A program made the position numbers and the translations under genes. From assembly GCF_900187385.1 (NCBI RefSeq), contig NZ_FYEY01000001.1, positions 992,001-1,056,000 of the forward strand: DNA of 64,000 nucleotides. Direction: 5' to 3'. The stretch is from Streptomyces sp. 2114.4. Its GTDB lineage: Bacteria > Actinomycetota > Actinomycetes > Streptomycetales > Streptomycetaceae. The notes beneath the pieces are model-generated. The model saw only the letters and a list, made by a program, of their open reading frames with translations, searched no databases and had not been told where the DNA came from. Positions 16,079 through 24,469 of this stretch are shown in pieces (positions within the stretch are counted from its first letter, which is position 1; each line of letters opens with the position of its first letter).

Positions 16079-17677
16079 TCACCCCTCCTCCAGCACCGCC
16101 ATCGCCGCATTGTGTCCCGGAATGCCGCTCACGCCCCCGCCGCGTACGGCGCCCGCCCCGCACAGGAGGACGTTGGGGTGGGTGGTCGCCACGCCCCAGC
16201 GGGCCGGGGCGGACCGGGCGTCACCGAGCGCTTCGTCCGAGGGGTCCGCGTAGGGGAAGGCCAGGTCGCGGTGGAAGATGTTGCCGCCCGGCAGGCCCAG
16301 TTCACGGTCCAGGTCGAGGGGCGACCGGGCCTCGATGCAGGGGCGGCCGTCGGCGTCGTGTGCCAGGCAGTCGGCGAGCGGTTCGGCGAGATGGCGGTCC
16401 AGCTCGGCGAGGGTGGCCGCCAGGAGGCGGTCGCGGGTGGCTGCGTGGTCGGCGGTATCGGCGGTATCGGCGGTATCGGCGGTGAAGAGACGCGCGGGGG
16501 CGTGCAGGCCGAACAGGGTGAGGGTCTGGTAGCCCTGCCGGACCAGGTCGGCACCGAGGATCGAGGGGTCGGTGAGGGAGTGGCAGTAGATCTCGGAGGG
16601 CGGGGAGGCGGGCAGGGTGCCGGACGCGGCCTGCTGGTAGGCGCTCTCCAACTGGCCGTAGCCCTCGGCGATGTGGAAGGTGCCGGAGAAGGCCTCCCGT
16701 GGGTCCACCCCGGTGTCGCGCAGCCGTGGCAGCCGGGTGAGCAGCATATTCACCTTGAGCTGGGCGCCCTCGGCGGGTGGCGGCGGGGCCTCGCCCAGCA
16801 GGCGGGCCAGCTCGCGCGGGGCGGCGTTGACGAGGACCCGGCGGGCGCCGAGGGTGCCCTGCTCGCAGGTCACCTCCGCACTGCGCCCGTCCGTCGCGAT
16901 ACCGGTCACCGCGCAGTCGGTGACGATCTCCGCGCCGGCCCGCCGGGCGGCGTCGGCCAGTGCGTCGGTGAGCGCGCCCATTCCACCGATGGGGACATCC
17001 CAGTCGCCGGTGCCGCCGCCGATGACGTGGTAGAGGAAACAGCGGTTCTGACGCAGCGACGGGTCATGGGCGGTGGCGAAGGTGCCGATGAGGGCGTCGG
17101 TGAGGACCACGCCGCGGACCAGGTCGTCGGTGAAGGTCTCCTCGACCACCTCCCCCAGGGGGCGTTCGAACAGGGCGTGCCAGGTGGCGTCGTCGTCGAC
17201 CGTGGCGCGTAGGGCGGCGCGGGTGGGCAGGGGCTCGGTCAGGGTGGGGAAGACCCGCTCGGCCAGCCGGGCCGTGGTGCCGTAGAAGCCCTGCCATGCG
17301 GTGAACTCCCGGTCGGAGCCGGTGAGTTCGGCGAAGGCGGTACGGGTCCGGGCCTCGCCGCCGCCGACCAGGAGACCGGTGGGCCGGCCGTCGCGCACGG
17401 TGGGGGTATAGGAGGAGACGGTGCGTTTGCGGACCGCGAAGCGCAGACCGAGGTCCCGCACGATCTTCGGCGGCAACAGGCTGACGAGGTAGGAGTAACG
17501 GGACAGCCGGGCGTCGACCCCGGCGAACGCCCGGCTCGACACGGCGGCACCACCGGTGTGGTCCAGCCGCTCCAGCACCAGCACGCTGCGCCCGGCGCGT
17601 GCGAGATAGGCGGCGGCCACCAGTCCGTTGTGCCCGCCGCCGACGATGACCGCGTCATACGAAGTCCGTTCCGGCAT
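16079..17677 (-). CDS. CrtI-like FAD-dependent oxidoreductase (phytoene-desaturase family)
   Basis: A 532-residue flavoprotein with the N-terminal dinucleotide-binding motif VIVGGGHNGLVAAAYLARAG and the following VLERLDHTGGAAVS. The C-terminal FAD segment NVLLCGAGAVRGGGVSGIPGHNAA is also present. It belongs to the NAD(P)/FAD amine-oxidase/CrtI superfamily. No carotenoid genes are nearby, so desaturation of phytoene is not implied; the substrate is unknown. The ATG at 17677 follows AAGGGG; a GTG five codons upstream is possible. Three perfect 9-base repeats (GGCGGTATC) at 16451-16477 encode a TADTADTAD run, apparently a recent in-frame expansion. Confidence 0.8.
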   Translation of the reverse strand: MPERTSYDAVIVGGGHNGLVAAAYLARAGRSVLVLERLDHTGGAAVSSRAFAGVDARLSRYSYLVSLLPPKIVRDLGLRFAVRKRTVSSYTPTVRDGRPTGLLVGGGEARTRTAFAELTGSDREFTAWQGFYGTTARLAERVFPTLTEPLPTRAALRATVDDDATWHALFERPLGEVVEETFTDDLVRGVVLTDALIGTFATAHDPSLRQNRCFLYHVIGGGTGDWDVPIGGMGALTDALADAARRAGAEIVTDCAVTGIATDGRSAEVTCEQGTLGARRVLVNAAPRELARLLGEAPPPPAEGAQLKVNMLLTRLPRLRDTGVDPREAFSGTFHIAEGYGQLESAYQQAASGTLPASPPSEIYCHSLTDPSILGADLVRQGYQTLTLFGLHAPARLFTADTADTADTADHAATRDRLLAATLAELDRHLAEPLADCLAHDADGRPCIEARSPLDLDRELGLPGGNIFHRDLAFPYADPSDEALGDARSAPARWGVATTHPNVLLCGAGAVRGGGVSGIPGHNAAMAVLEEG

Positions 17678-17753
17678 GCCCCTTGGTAGCACGCGGTGAT
17701 CGCGGTCGCCAGGTGCAGGCGGCTGAAACCTTCACCCGGGGCGGTGCGGCTTC

Positions 17754-17782
17754 TTGACCGGGCAGGGGGCTGCTCCTAGCGT
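17754..17782 (+). promoter_or_regulatory. Sigma-70-like promoter for the alpha-galactosidase
   Basis: TTGACC (17754-17759), a 17-base spacer and TAGCGT (17777-17782) make a good housekeeping-type promoter about 75 bases upstream of the GTG at 17857. Confidence 0.55.
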
Positions 17783-17856
17783 CCGGCCGTGCTCCGCCCC
17801 GCCACCACTCCGGCCGCGCTCCCGTCAGACCGTCCCGCCCACCCGTGAGGTGACCC

Positions 17857-19164
17857 GTGTCCCACTCGCCGGTACCCCGCCTCGGCCGCACCTTCGCCGG
17901 ACTGACCGCCGTCGCCGCCTGTTCGGCCGGGCTGCTCGCGGCCCCCGCTCCCGCCTCCGCGGCCCCCGGCCCGGCCCGTGCGTCCGGCGCCCGGCATCTC
18001 GCGGAGAGGTACCCGAACCTGGCGCCGAGACCCCCGATGGGCTGGAACGACTGGTCGTACTACATGTGCGACATCAGCGAGAAGGTGATCCTCGACAATG
18101 CGCGGGCGCTGGTCCGTTCGGGGCTGGCCGGGCGCGGCTACCGCACCGTCACCGTCGACGACTGCTGGATGAGCAAACAGCGCGGCCCCGAGGGCGAACT
18201 GACGGCGGACCGGACGAAGTTCCCGCACGGCATGGCCTACCTCGGGCGGAAGCTGCACGAGCTGGGACTGAAGTTCGGGATCTATGAGGACGTCGGCACC
18301 CTGACTTGTGAGAAATATCCGGGCAGTCTCGGCCATTTCCGGGAGGATGCGGAGCTGTTCGCCCGCTGGAAGGTCGACTACGTCAAGGCGGACGGCTGCA
18401 ATGTGCCCGTCGCCCCGGGGCACACCAAGGAGGAGACCTACCGGGACCTGTACGGCCAGATGAGCCGTGCGCTGCGGGCCACCGGCCGCCCGATCACCTT
18501 CTCGGTGTCGGCGCCGGCCTACTTCCAGTACGACGGTGACAGCGTCTGGCACAAGGTCATCGGCTGGTCGGCCGCGCTCGGCAATCTGTGGCGGGGCGGG
18601 CGGGACATCGCGCTGGAGAAGCACGCACCGGCCGTGAAGTGGTCCTCCATCCTCTACAACTTCCGCTACAACGCGCGGCTGGCCGGCCTCCAGCGTCCCG
18701 GCCGCTGGAACGACCCGGACTTCCTGCTGGCCGGTGACACGGGCCTGGCGCAGCAGGAGATGCAGAGCCAGATGTCGCTGTGGGCGATGATGGCCGCTCC
18801 CCTGATCTCCAGCACGGATCTGAGCCGTCTGTCCCCGGCGGCACGCAAGGTGCTCGGGAACAAGAAGGTCATCGCCGTCGACCAGGACGCGCTCGGCGCC
18901 CAGGGGACCGTGGTGCAGGAGGACGCCGGCTCGGCGGTACTGGCCAAGCCGCTGAAGAACGGTGACTGGGCGGTCGCCCTGTTCAACTCCGGCGACGCGC
19001 CGCGCACCCTGTCGGTCACGGCCGAGACGGCCGGATTGCCGGAGGCGGGCTCCTACCAGCTGCACGATCTGGTCAGCGGCCGCCGTGCGCACAGCGGTGG
19101 CACGATCGTGGGACGCGAGGTGCCGCCCCACGGCACGGTGCTCTACCGGGTCACGCCGGACTGA
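17857..19164 (+). CDS. Secreted alpha-galactosidase (glycoside hydrolase family 27)
   Basis: A 435-residue exported enzyme that removes terminal alpha-linked galactose. An N-terminal signal peptide (SPVPRLGRTF..., Ala-rich core, cleavage near ASA-AP) precedes the barrel, which starts PPMGWNDWSYY at about residue 60. The GH27 nucleophile Asp lies in YVKADGC at about residue 178, and the acid/base Asp in RWNDPDFLLAGD at about 285. A C-terminal beta-sandwich covers about residues 340-435. There is no carbohydrate-binding module. It is monocistronic, with a good promoter upstream, and converges on the kinase gene. Confidence 0.92.
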   Translation: MSHSPVPRLGRTFAGLTAVAACSAGLLAAPAPASAAPGPARASGARHLAERYPNLAPRPPMGWNDWSYYMCDISEKVILDNARALVRSGLAGRGYRTVTVDDCWMSKQRGPEGELTADRTKFPHGMAYLGRKLHELGLKFGIYEDVGTLTCEKYPGSLGHFREDAELFARWKVDYVKADGCNVPVAPGHTKEETYRDLYGQMSRALRATGRPITFSVSAPAYFQYDGDSVWHKVIGWSAALGNLWRGGRDIALEKHAPAVKWSSILYNFRYNARLAGLQRPGRWNDPDFLLAGDTGLAQQEMQSQMSLWAMMAAPLISSTDLSRLSPAARKVLGNKKVIAVDQDALGAQGTVVQEDAGSAVLAKPLKNGDWAVALFNSGDAPRTLSVTAETAGLPEAGSYQLHDLVSGRRAHSGGTIVGREVPPHGTVLYRVTPD

Positions 19165-19206
19165 CACCCTCCCCTGGGACGTCCCCCGGGGCCCGCGGTC
19201 CGGCCC

Positions 19207-21327
19207 CTACCGCCGGCGCGCGGCACGCTCCCGGCGCAGCGCCGCGACCCGGCGGTGGAGGGCGGCCGCCTCGTCCGTACGGCCCAGTTGCTCCAGGCAC
19301 TGGGCCAAGTCGCCGTAGCTGGCCAGCGCATCGAGGTGACCGGCGCCCAGGACCCGCTCGCGGGCGTCCGCGACCTCGCGGTAGAGGTCCAGCGCCTCGT
19401 CCCAGCGGCCGAGCCAGCCGAGCGCCACGGCGGTCTCCCGGCGGCTGACCAGGGTGTCGGGGTGGTCGGGGCCGAGCACTCGGGCACGTGCCGCAGCGAC
19501 CGCCCGCCCCTCCACCAGCGCCTCCTGCCAGCGGTTCTGCCGTCCGAGGCTGACGCCCAGGCCGTGCCGGGCGCGCAACGTCTCCGGATCGTCCGCGCCG
19601 TGGGCACGGGTACGGGCGGCGGTCAGGTCCCGGTAGAGCGCCAGGGCTTCGCCGCCGCGGCCGAGCCGGCCGAGGCCGATGCCGACCTCGTAGCGGGCGG
19701 CGAGGGTGTCGGGGTGGTCGGGGCCGAGCGAGGCGGTGCGCGCCGCCGCGATGTCCCGGTGGGTGTGCAGCGCCTCCGTCCACTGGCCCAGCCTGCCCAG
19801 GACATGGGCGAGTTCGCAGCGGGTGGCGAGGGTGTCGGGGTGGTCCGCGCCGAGCACCCGGGCACGGGCCTCGGCCACCTCCCGGGCCATGGCGCGGCAG
19901 TCCTCCAGCCGCCCCAGCCGCCCGAGGTTCAGCGCGACATGGTGGCGGCAGCTCAGCGAGTCGGGGTGGTCGGGGCCCAGCGCGCGTTCACGGCCCGTCA
20001 GCACCTCGGTGTAGATCTGGTGCGCCTCGAAGCTCCGGCCCAGGCGGCTCAGGGCATGACCGGCCTCCAGCCGGCTGGTGAGCGTGTCGGGGTGGTCGGG
20101 GCCGAGCAGCCGCTCGCGTTCCGCGGCGAGCGCACGGTGTGCCTCGCCCGCCTCCTCCCAGCGGCCCAGCCGGCCGAGGTTCAGCGCGGCGGTGTGCCGT
20201 CCGGCCAGCGCGGCGAGGGTGGCGCGGCGGTCGTCCGGCGGTGCCGGGCTGGCGATGCCGGCGGCCGGGGACGCCTCACCGCACTGCGTATCCCTCCCTC
20301 CGCCGGTCCAGGTGTCGGTCAGGCCGGTGGCGGACCGGTCCGCCGGGCGCCCGTGCGGCCGCCGGGCGGGGGCCGCCAAGGAGCCAAGGGTGATGCCACG
20401 GGTCCAGGAGGGCAGCCGGCCGGCGGGAACCGTCGCGTCGTCGGAGCCGGCTGCGGCGCCCCGGCCGGAGTGCGGACGGCGGGCGTCGGCGAGGCGTTTG
20501 CCCAGCTCATCGGCGTCCCTGGGCCGGTCGTCGGGGTCCTTGGCGAGGAGTTCGAGGATGATGCGCTCGTAAGCCTCGGGAAGGTCGGGGCGCAGCGTAC
20601 GGGGCGGTTTCGGCGCCTGGTCACGGTGTCCGACGAGCACCGCCCAGGCATCCCCCAGGTCGAAGGGCGGCACGCCGGTGGCGATCTCGTACAGCACACA
20701 GCCGAGGGAGTAGAGATCGCTGCGGTGGTCGACGCCGTGGGCGCCGATCTGTTCGGGCGACATGTAGTGCGGACTGCCCATGGCGATGCCGGTGCCGGTG
20801 AGGCGGGCGGTGAAGCCGATGTCGTGGCCGAGCCGGGCGATGCCGAAGTCGCAGATCTTGACCGTGCCGTCGGCGGTCCGGACGATGTTCGCCGGTTTCA
20901 GATCGCGGTGCACGACGGCTTCTTCGTGGGTGTAGGCGAGCGCGGCGGTGACCTGCTCGGCGATCTCGACGAGGTCCGCTACGGGCAGCGGCTGGCGGCG
21001 GTTGTCGTCCAGCAACTGGCTGAGGTTACGGCCGCTCAGCAGCTCCATGACGATGAAGAGGGTGCCCTCGTCCTCGCCGAAGTCATGGACGACGGTGATG
21101 CCGCGGTGCTGCAGCGCGGCAGCGACCCGGGCCTCACGGCGGAAACGTTCGCGCAGTACCTGCAGGAACGAGGGTTCGTGCCGCGGCCCCGTGGGCTTGA
21201 GGCATTTGACCGCGACCTGCCGGCCCAGCGACTCGTCGCGGGCCCGCCACACCTCCCCCATGCCGCCGCGCCCGATGGTGTCGAGCAGTCGGTACCGCCG
21301 TTGGATCAGTCTCTCGTCCGCACCCAT
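19207..21327 (-). CDS. Ser/Thr protein kinase with C-terminal tetratricopeptide repeats
   Basis: A 706-residue kinase. The N-terminal Hanks-type domain (about 13-280) has the Gly-rich loop IGRGGMGEVWRA, the Lys in VAVKCLK, the catalytic HRDLKPAN, DFG in CDFGIA and the MSPEQ segment. All catalytic residues look intact. A low-complexity linker (about 285-385) leads into seven 42-residue repeats, most with G(P/A)DHPDTL, of the kinesin-light-chain-like TPR type. There is no transmembrane segment, unlike PknB-type receptors, so it is probably a soluble kinase that recruits partners through its repeats. It starts 23 bases after the MpaB-family gene on the same strand. Confidence 0.9.
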   Translation of the reverse strand: MGADERLIQRRYRLLDTIGRGGMGEVWRARDESLGRQVAVKCLKPTGPRHEPSFLQVLRERFRREARVAAALQHRGITVVHDFGEDEGTLFIVMELLSGRNLSQLLDDNRRQPLPVADLVEIAEQVTAALAYTHEEAVVHRDLKPANIVRTADGTVKICDFGIARLGHDIGFTARLTGTGIAMGSPHYMSPEQIGAHGVDHRSDLYSLGCVLYEIATGVPPFDLGDAWAVLVGHRDQAPKPPRTLRPDLPEAYERIILELLAKDPDDRPRDADELGKRLADARRPHSGRGAAAGSDDATVPAGRLPSWTRGITLGSLAAPARRPHGRPADRSATGLTDTWTGGGRDTQCGEASPAAGIASPAPPDDRRATLAALAGRHTAALNLGRLGRWEEAGEAHRALAAERERLLGPDHPDTLTSRLEAGHALSRLGRSFEAHQIYTEVLTGRERALGPDHPDSLSCRHHVALNLGRLGRLEDCRAMAREVAEARARVLGADHPDTLATRCELAHVLGRLGQWTEALHTHRDIAAARTASLGPDHPDTLAARYEVGIGLGRLGRGGEALALYRDLTAARTRAHGADDPETLRARHGLGVSLGRQNRWQEALVEGRAVAAARARVLGPDHPDTLVSRRETAVALGWLGRWDEALDLYREVADARERVLGAGHLDALASYGDLAQCLEQLGRTDEAAALHRRVAALRRERAARRR

Positions 21328-21350
21328 GTCGCCGCCCCCGTCCCCCGTGG

Positions 21351-22247
21351 TCAGCCGCGCAGTTCCCCCTGCGTGTCCTGCTGCCCGTCCAGTATGGCGG
21401 CGGAAAGACGGAGCTTGTAGGGCGCTGGGCGGGCGCCGGGGCCGAGTCGTGCGACGGCGCGCAGGATGTGCCGGGGCGGGAGCTGCCAGCGGACGCCGGG
21501 CGGAATGGCGCGAAGGAGGCGCCCGGTGGCGCGCAGCCGCCGGGTGACGGTTGCGGGCGGGGGTGCGGGGCGCCCGTAGAGCTCCTGGGCATACGCCGGG
21601 AGTGCGCCGTAGGCGAGCTGCGCCACCCGCTGCCAGAGCAGGGCACGGGCCGGTACGAGCGGGGCCGGGGTCGGCGGCCTGCACAGAAACGCGTCCACCT
21701 CGCCGGCTTCGGGGGTCCGCGCCAACTCGGTCCGCACGCGGGCGAAGTAGGCGGCGAGCGCGGCCCGGCTGCCGGGCACACCGGCCGGGTCGAGGCCGAC
21801 GAGCCGGGCGCTTTCGCGCTGCTCGTGGAGGTAGGCGTCGGCATGGGCGTCGCCGAGGGGGTAGCCGGAGCGGCGCAGGACGTGCAGGTAGGAATCCACC
21901 GCCGCGCAGTGCACCCACAGCAGCAGCTCCGGCTCGTCGACGCCGTAGCGCTCACCGGTGGCGGGATCGGTGGCGGACAGCCGGCGGTGGATACCACGGA
22001 CCGTGGCGCCGGCCTGTTCGGCGGCCTCGGCGGTGTCGTAGGTGAGGGTGCCGACGAACTGCGCGGTCCGCATCAGCCGGCCCCAGGCGTCACTTCTGAA
22101 GTCCGAGTTCTGGAGGACCCCGCGCACCGCGCGAGGGTGCAGCGCCTGGAGGTACAGCGCACGGACGCCCGCGATCCACATCATCGGATCGCTGTGCATC
22201 TGCCAGGTCACGGAACGGGGCCCGAAAAGCCCCGGGTCGCCTGCCAC
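21351..22247 (-). CDS. Oxygenase MpaB family protein (DUF2236)
   Basis: A 298-residue protein of the MpaB/latex-clearing (DUF2236) group, starting DPGLFGPRSVTWQMHSDPMMWIAGVRALYLQALHP, where the HP belongs to the conserved N-terminal segment. RTAQFVGTLTYDT and LLLWVHCAAVDSYL follow, the latter holding a His of the proposed haem-binding set. Some relatives are b-type haem oxygenases. Its substrate is unknown. It lies directly upstream of and co-oriented with the TPR kinase gene (23-base gap), so the two are probably co-transcribed. Confidence 0.8.
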   Translation of the reverse strand: MAGDPGLFGPRSVTWQMHSDPMMWIAGVRALYLQALHPRAVRGVLQNSDFRSDAWGRLMRTAQFVGTLTYDTAEAAEQAGATVRGIHRRLSATDPATGERYGVDEPELLLWVHCAAVDSYLHVLRRSGYPLGDAHADAYLHEQRESARLVGLDPAGVPGSRAALAAYFARVRTELARTPEAGEVDAFLCRPPTPAPLVPARALLWQRVAQLAYGALPAYAQELYGRPAPPPATVTRRLRATGRLLRAIPPGVRWQLPPRHILRAVARLGPGARPAPYKLRLSAAILDGQQDTQGELRG

Positions 22248-22508
22248 GTGCTACACCTCCCGCTGCCGGACCGCACTGCCGTCGGCGTGTCTCCATTGTG
22301 GGTCGCGCCGTGGTTCCCGTGCATCATGCGCTCGGCGGGCCCGGTACGGCAGGCCCGGTCCGGCCACCGGGGCGCACGGGGGCCGAGCGCCCCGTGCCGG
22401 TCGTCGAGGTGCCGGGCGACGGGGGCACACCCCTGCACTCGGTCCGGAAGCCGTCGGGAAACGCCTTGAGCCGGAGCAGGCGGTGATCGAGTCGGCGCCC
22501 AGCCGCGT

Positions 22509-23681
22509 TCACCGATGAGCGGCCAGCACTGCCGCGAGGCCTTCTCGCAGGTCCTTGACGAAATACTCGGGCACCTCCAGCGACGGGAAATGTCCCCCGC
22601 TTTCGGGCTCCCTCCACCGGACGATCTGTCGGTAGCGCTCCTGTGCCCAGGGGCGCGGACACTTCTCGGCGTCGCGGGGGTACATAGTGATCGCTGACGG
22701 GACGTCGACCCGAAGTCCGGGGTCCAGCGAGTTGTGGCTCTCGTAGTAAATGCGGGCCGCCGATGCGCCGGTCCGCGTCAGCCAATACAGGGTGACGTCG
22801 TCAAGAATGCGGTCTCGGGAAATCGTCTCGAACGGGCTGTCCTCGGTGTCCGACCACTCGGCGAACTTGTCGAGGATCCAGGCAAGAAGCCCGACCGGCG
22901 AGTCGACGAGCGAGTAGCCGATGGTCTGCGGCCGGGTCGCCTGCTGCTTCGCGTACGCCGCGCGGTGGCGCCAGAAGTCGCGGGTCTCCTCGCTCCACTT
23001 GCGCTCGACCGCCGTCAGCCCGTCCGTCGTCAGACCGGGCGGTCCCTCCGCGAACGTGGTGTGGATGCCGAGCACGTGCGCCGGGAACCTGCCGCCGAGA
23101 ACCGTGGTGATATTGCCTCCCCAGTCGCCCCCGTGGGCTGCGAACTTGCTGTAGCCGAGCCGCCCCATCAGTTCCACCCATGCGGCCGCGATCTTTTCGG
23201 TTCCCCACCCGGTGGTGGCCGGCTTGTCGCTGTAACCGAAGCCTGGCAGCGACGGGACCACGACATGGAACGCCGGCGCGTCCGCATCTTTCGGAGCTGC
23301 CAGCTCGTCCACTACATCGATGAACCGGGCAATGCTGTCCGGCCAGCCGTGCGTCAGGATCAGAGGAGTGGCATCCGCGCGCGCGGACCGGCGGTGCAGG
23401 AAGTGGATTCCCAGATCATCAATGGTCGTGCGGAACTGGCCGATCCGGTTGAGGCGATCTTCGAACGACCGCCAGTCGTACCCGGTGCGCCAATAGTTCA
23501 CGACATCGACGAGGTCGGCGAGAGGAACGCCCTGTTCCCATCGGCGAGGGCCGGGCGCGGCGCGATGGACCGTCTCGGCCTCCGGTAGTCGCGCCGCGGC
23601 CAGCCGCGCGCGCAGATCGTCGAGGTCAGCGTCCGTTGCGTGGGCTTCAAATGCTTGCACGTCGCTGGTCAGACGGGGCAT
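22509..23681 (-). CDS. Epoxide hydrolase (EHN-type alpha/beta hydrolase)
   Basis: A 390-residue enzyme with the N-terminal EHN domain (about 1-110, including PLADLVDVVNYWRTGYDWR) and an alpha/beta hydrolase core. LTHGWPDS gives the oxyanion HGxP motif, and the nucleophile elbow is AAHGGDWGG at about residue 188 with Asp as nucleophile. It opens epoxides to diols. The catalytic His is near ESGGHFPSLE at about residue 367. It is divergent from a CGNR-type regulator with repeated palindromes between, so it is probably that regulator's target. Codon choice seems less GC-biased than in neighbours, which may mean later acquisition. Confidence 0.88.
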   Translation of the reverse strand: MPRLTSDVQAFEAHATDADLDDLRARLAAARLPEAETVHRAAPGPRRWEQGVPLADLVDVVNYWRTGYDWRSFEDRLNRIGQFRTTIDDLGIHFLHRRSARADATPLILTHGWPDSIARFIDVVDELAAPKDADAPAFHVVVPSLPGFGYSDKPATTGWGTEKIAAAWVELMGRLGYSKFAAHGGDWGGNITTVLGGRFPAHVLGIHTTFAEGPPGLTTDGLTAVERKWSEETRDFWRHRAAYAKQQATRPQTIGYSLVDSPVGLLAWILDKFAEWSDTEDSPFETISRDRILDDVTLYWLTRTGASAARIYYESHNSLDPGLRVDVPSAITMYPRDAEKCPRPWAQERYRQIVRWREPESGGHFPSLEVPEYFVKDLREGLAAVLAAHR

Positions 23682-23702
23682 GAGGCCTCCTGGCCGTCGT
23701 GG

Positions 23703-23782
23703 AACCGGCTACGACCGTTCGCGAACCGGCTAAGGCGGTTCTAGCAGCTCTCCGAACCACGCCGCAACCAGCTAAGGTGGTT
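23703..23782. promoter_or_regulatory. Set of repeated AACCNGCTA...GGTT operators
   Basis: Two perfect inverted repeats, AACCG-N7-CGGTT at 23724-23740 and AACCA-N7-TGGTT at 23766-23782, share the core GCTAAGG. A degenerate third (AACCGGCTACGACCGTT) lies at 23703-23719. Starts are spaced 21 and 42 bases apart, that is two and four helical turns. The last ends two bases before the regulator's ATG and overlaps its ribosome-binding site, consistent with autoregulation. Confidence 0.65.
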
Positions 23783-23784
23783 CC

Positions 23785-24360
23785 ATGCGTGCCGCGTTCC
23801 CTGACTTCCGCCTCGGCAAGGTGCTGGCGACCAGCTTCACGGGAACTCTGTCGGAGCGTTATGGCGAAGCCGTGGAGCGCATTCCCACGCCGCAGCGACT
23901 CGTCGACTGGCTGGCGGTGTACGGCCTCGCGGTGGACTCCTGCACCACTGCCCAGCTCGACCTCGCCCGGGAACTGCGGGAGTCGATTCACGCCGCCGCG
24001 ACAGCGGCCGCGATCCAGGACGCTCTCCCTGCGTCCGCTGTCCACGTCATCAACGACCGCAGCGCTCAGGGTCGGGCCGCAGCGGTCCTGACGCCCGACG
24101 GCACGCGGCAATGGCGGCTCAGCCCGGCTGCCCGCGTGGAGGATGCCCTCAGCGTGATCGCCGCCGACGCGATCAGCATCATCGCAGGCGAACGAGACGG
24201 AAAATTGGCCTTGTGCGCCTCACCAACCTGCCAAGCCGCCTTCTTCGACACCAGCCGGAGCCGCACCCGCAAATGGTGTGACATGAACACGTGCGGGAAT
24301 CGTGAGAAGAAAGCGCGCTTCCATGCCAACCAGCGCAAAAACCCCAGATCAGCGGAGTGA
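23785..24360 (+). CDS. CGNR zinc-finger transcriptional regulator
   Basis: A 191-residue protein of the ABATE/CGNR group. The N-terminal alpha-helical domain (about 10-130) contains TPQRLVDWLAVYGLAV and ARELRESIHAA. The C-terminal CGNR zinc finger (about 145-185) has CASPTCQAAFFDTSRSRTRKWCDMNTCGNR, with the zinc cysteines in place. Members are probable stress or metabolite-sensing regulators. Its start codon sits immediately after the last of three operator-like repeats, and the divergent epoxide hydrolase gene is the obvious target. The ligand is unknown. Confidence 0.85.
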   Translation: MRAAFPDFRLGKVLATSFTGTLSERYGEAVERIPTPQRLVDWLAVYGLAVDSCTTAQLDLARELRESIHAAATAAAIQDALPASAVHVINDRSAQGRAAAVLTPDGTRQWRLSPAARVEDALSVIAADAISIIAGERDGKLALCASPTCQAAFFDTSRSRTRKWCDMNTCGNREKKARFHANQRKNPRSAE

Positions 24361-24469
24361 TCGTTACCTTGACACAGCCAAGCGGTCGCCACGCCTGCGA
24401 CACATCCGTGCTCGGAACGGCTTTCCGTGAACGGCGCCGCTTCGGGCGGTAGGCCGGCGCCACACCCGC

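Noticed and set aside
16079..17677. Carotenoid biosynthesis locus
   Set aside because: The CrtI-like protein is the only carotenoid-type gene. There is no phytoene synthase, GGPP synthase or cyclase nearby, so only a general FAD-oxidoreductase call is justified.
22298..22486. 62-codon + strand frame between the MpaB-family and epoxide hydrolase genes
   Set aside because: It has no ribosome-binding site and a biased Pro/Arg/Gly composition, with no recognisable domain. I see nothing else in this 261-base gap.
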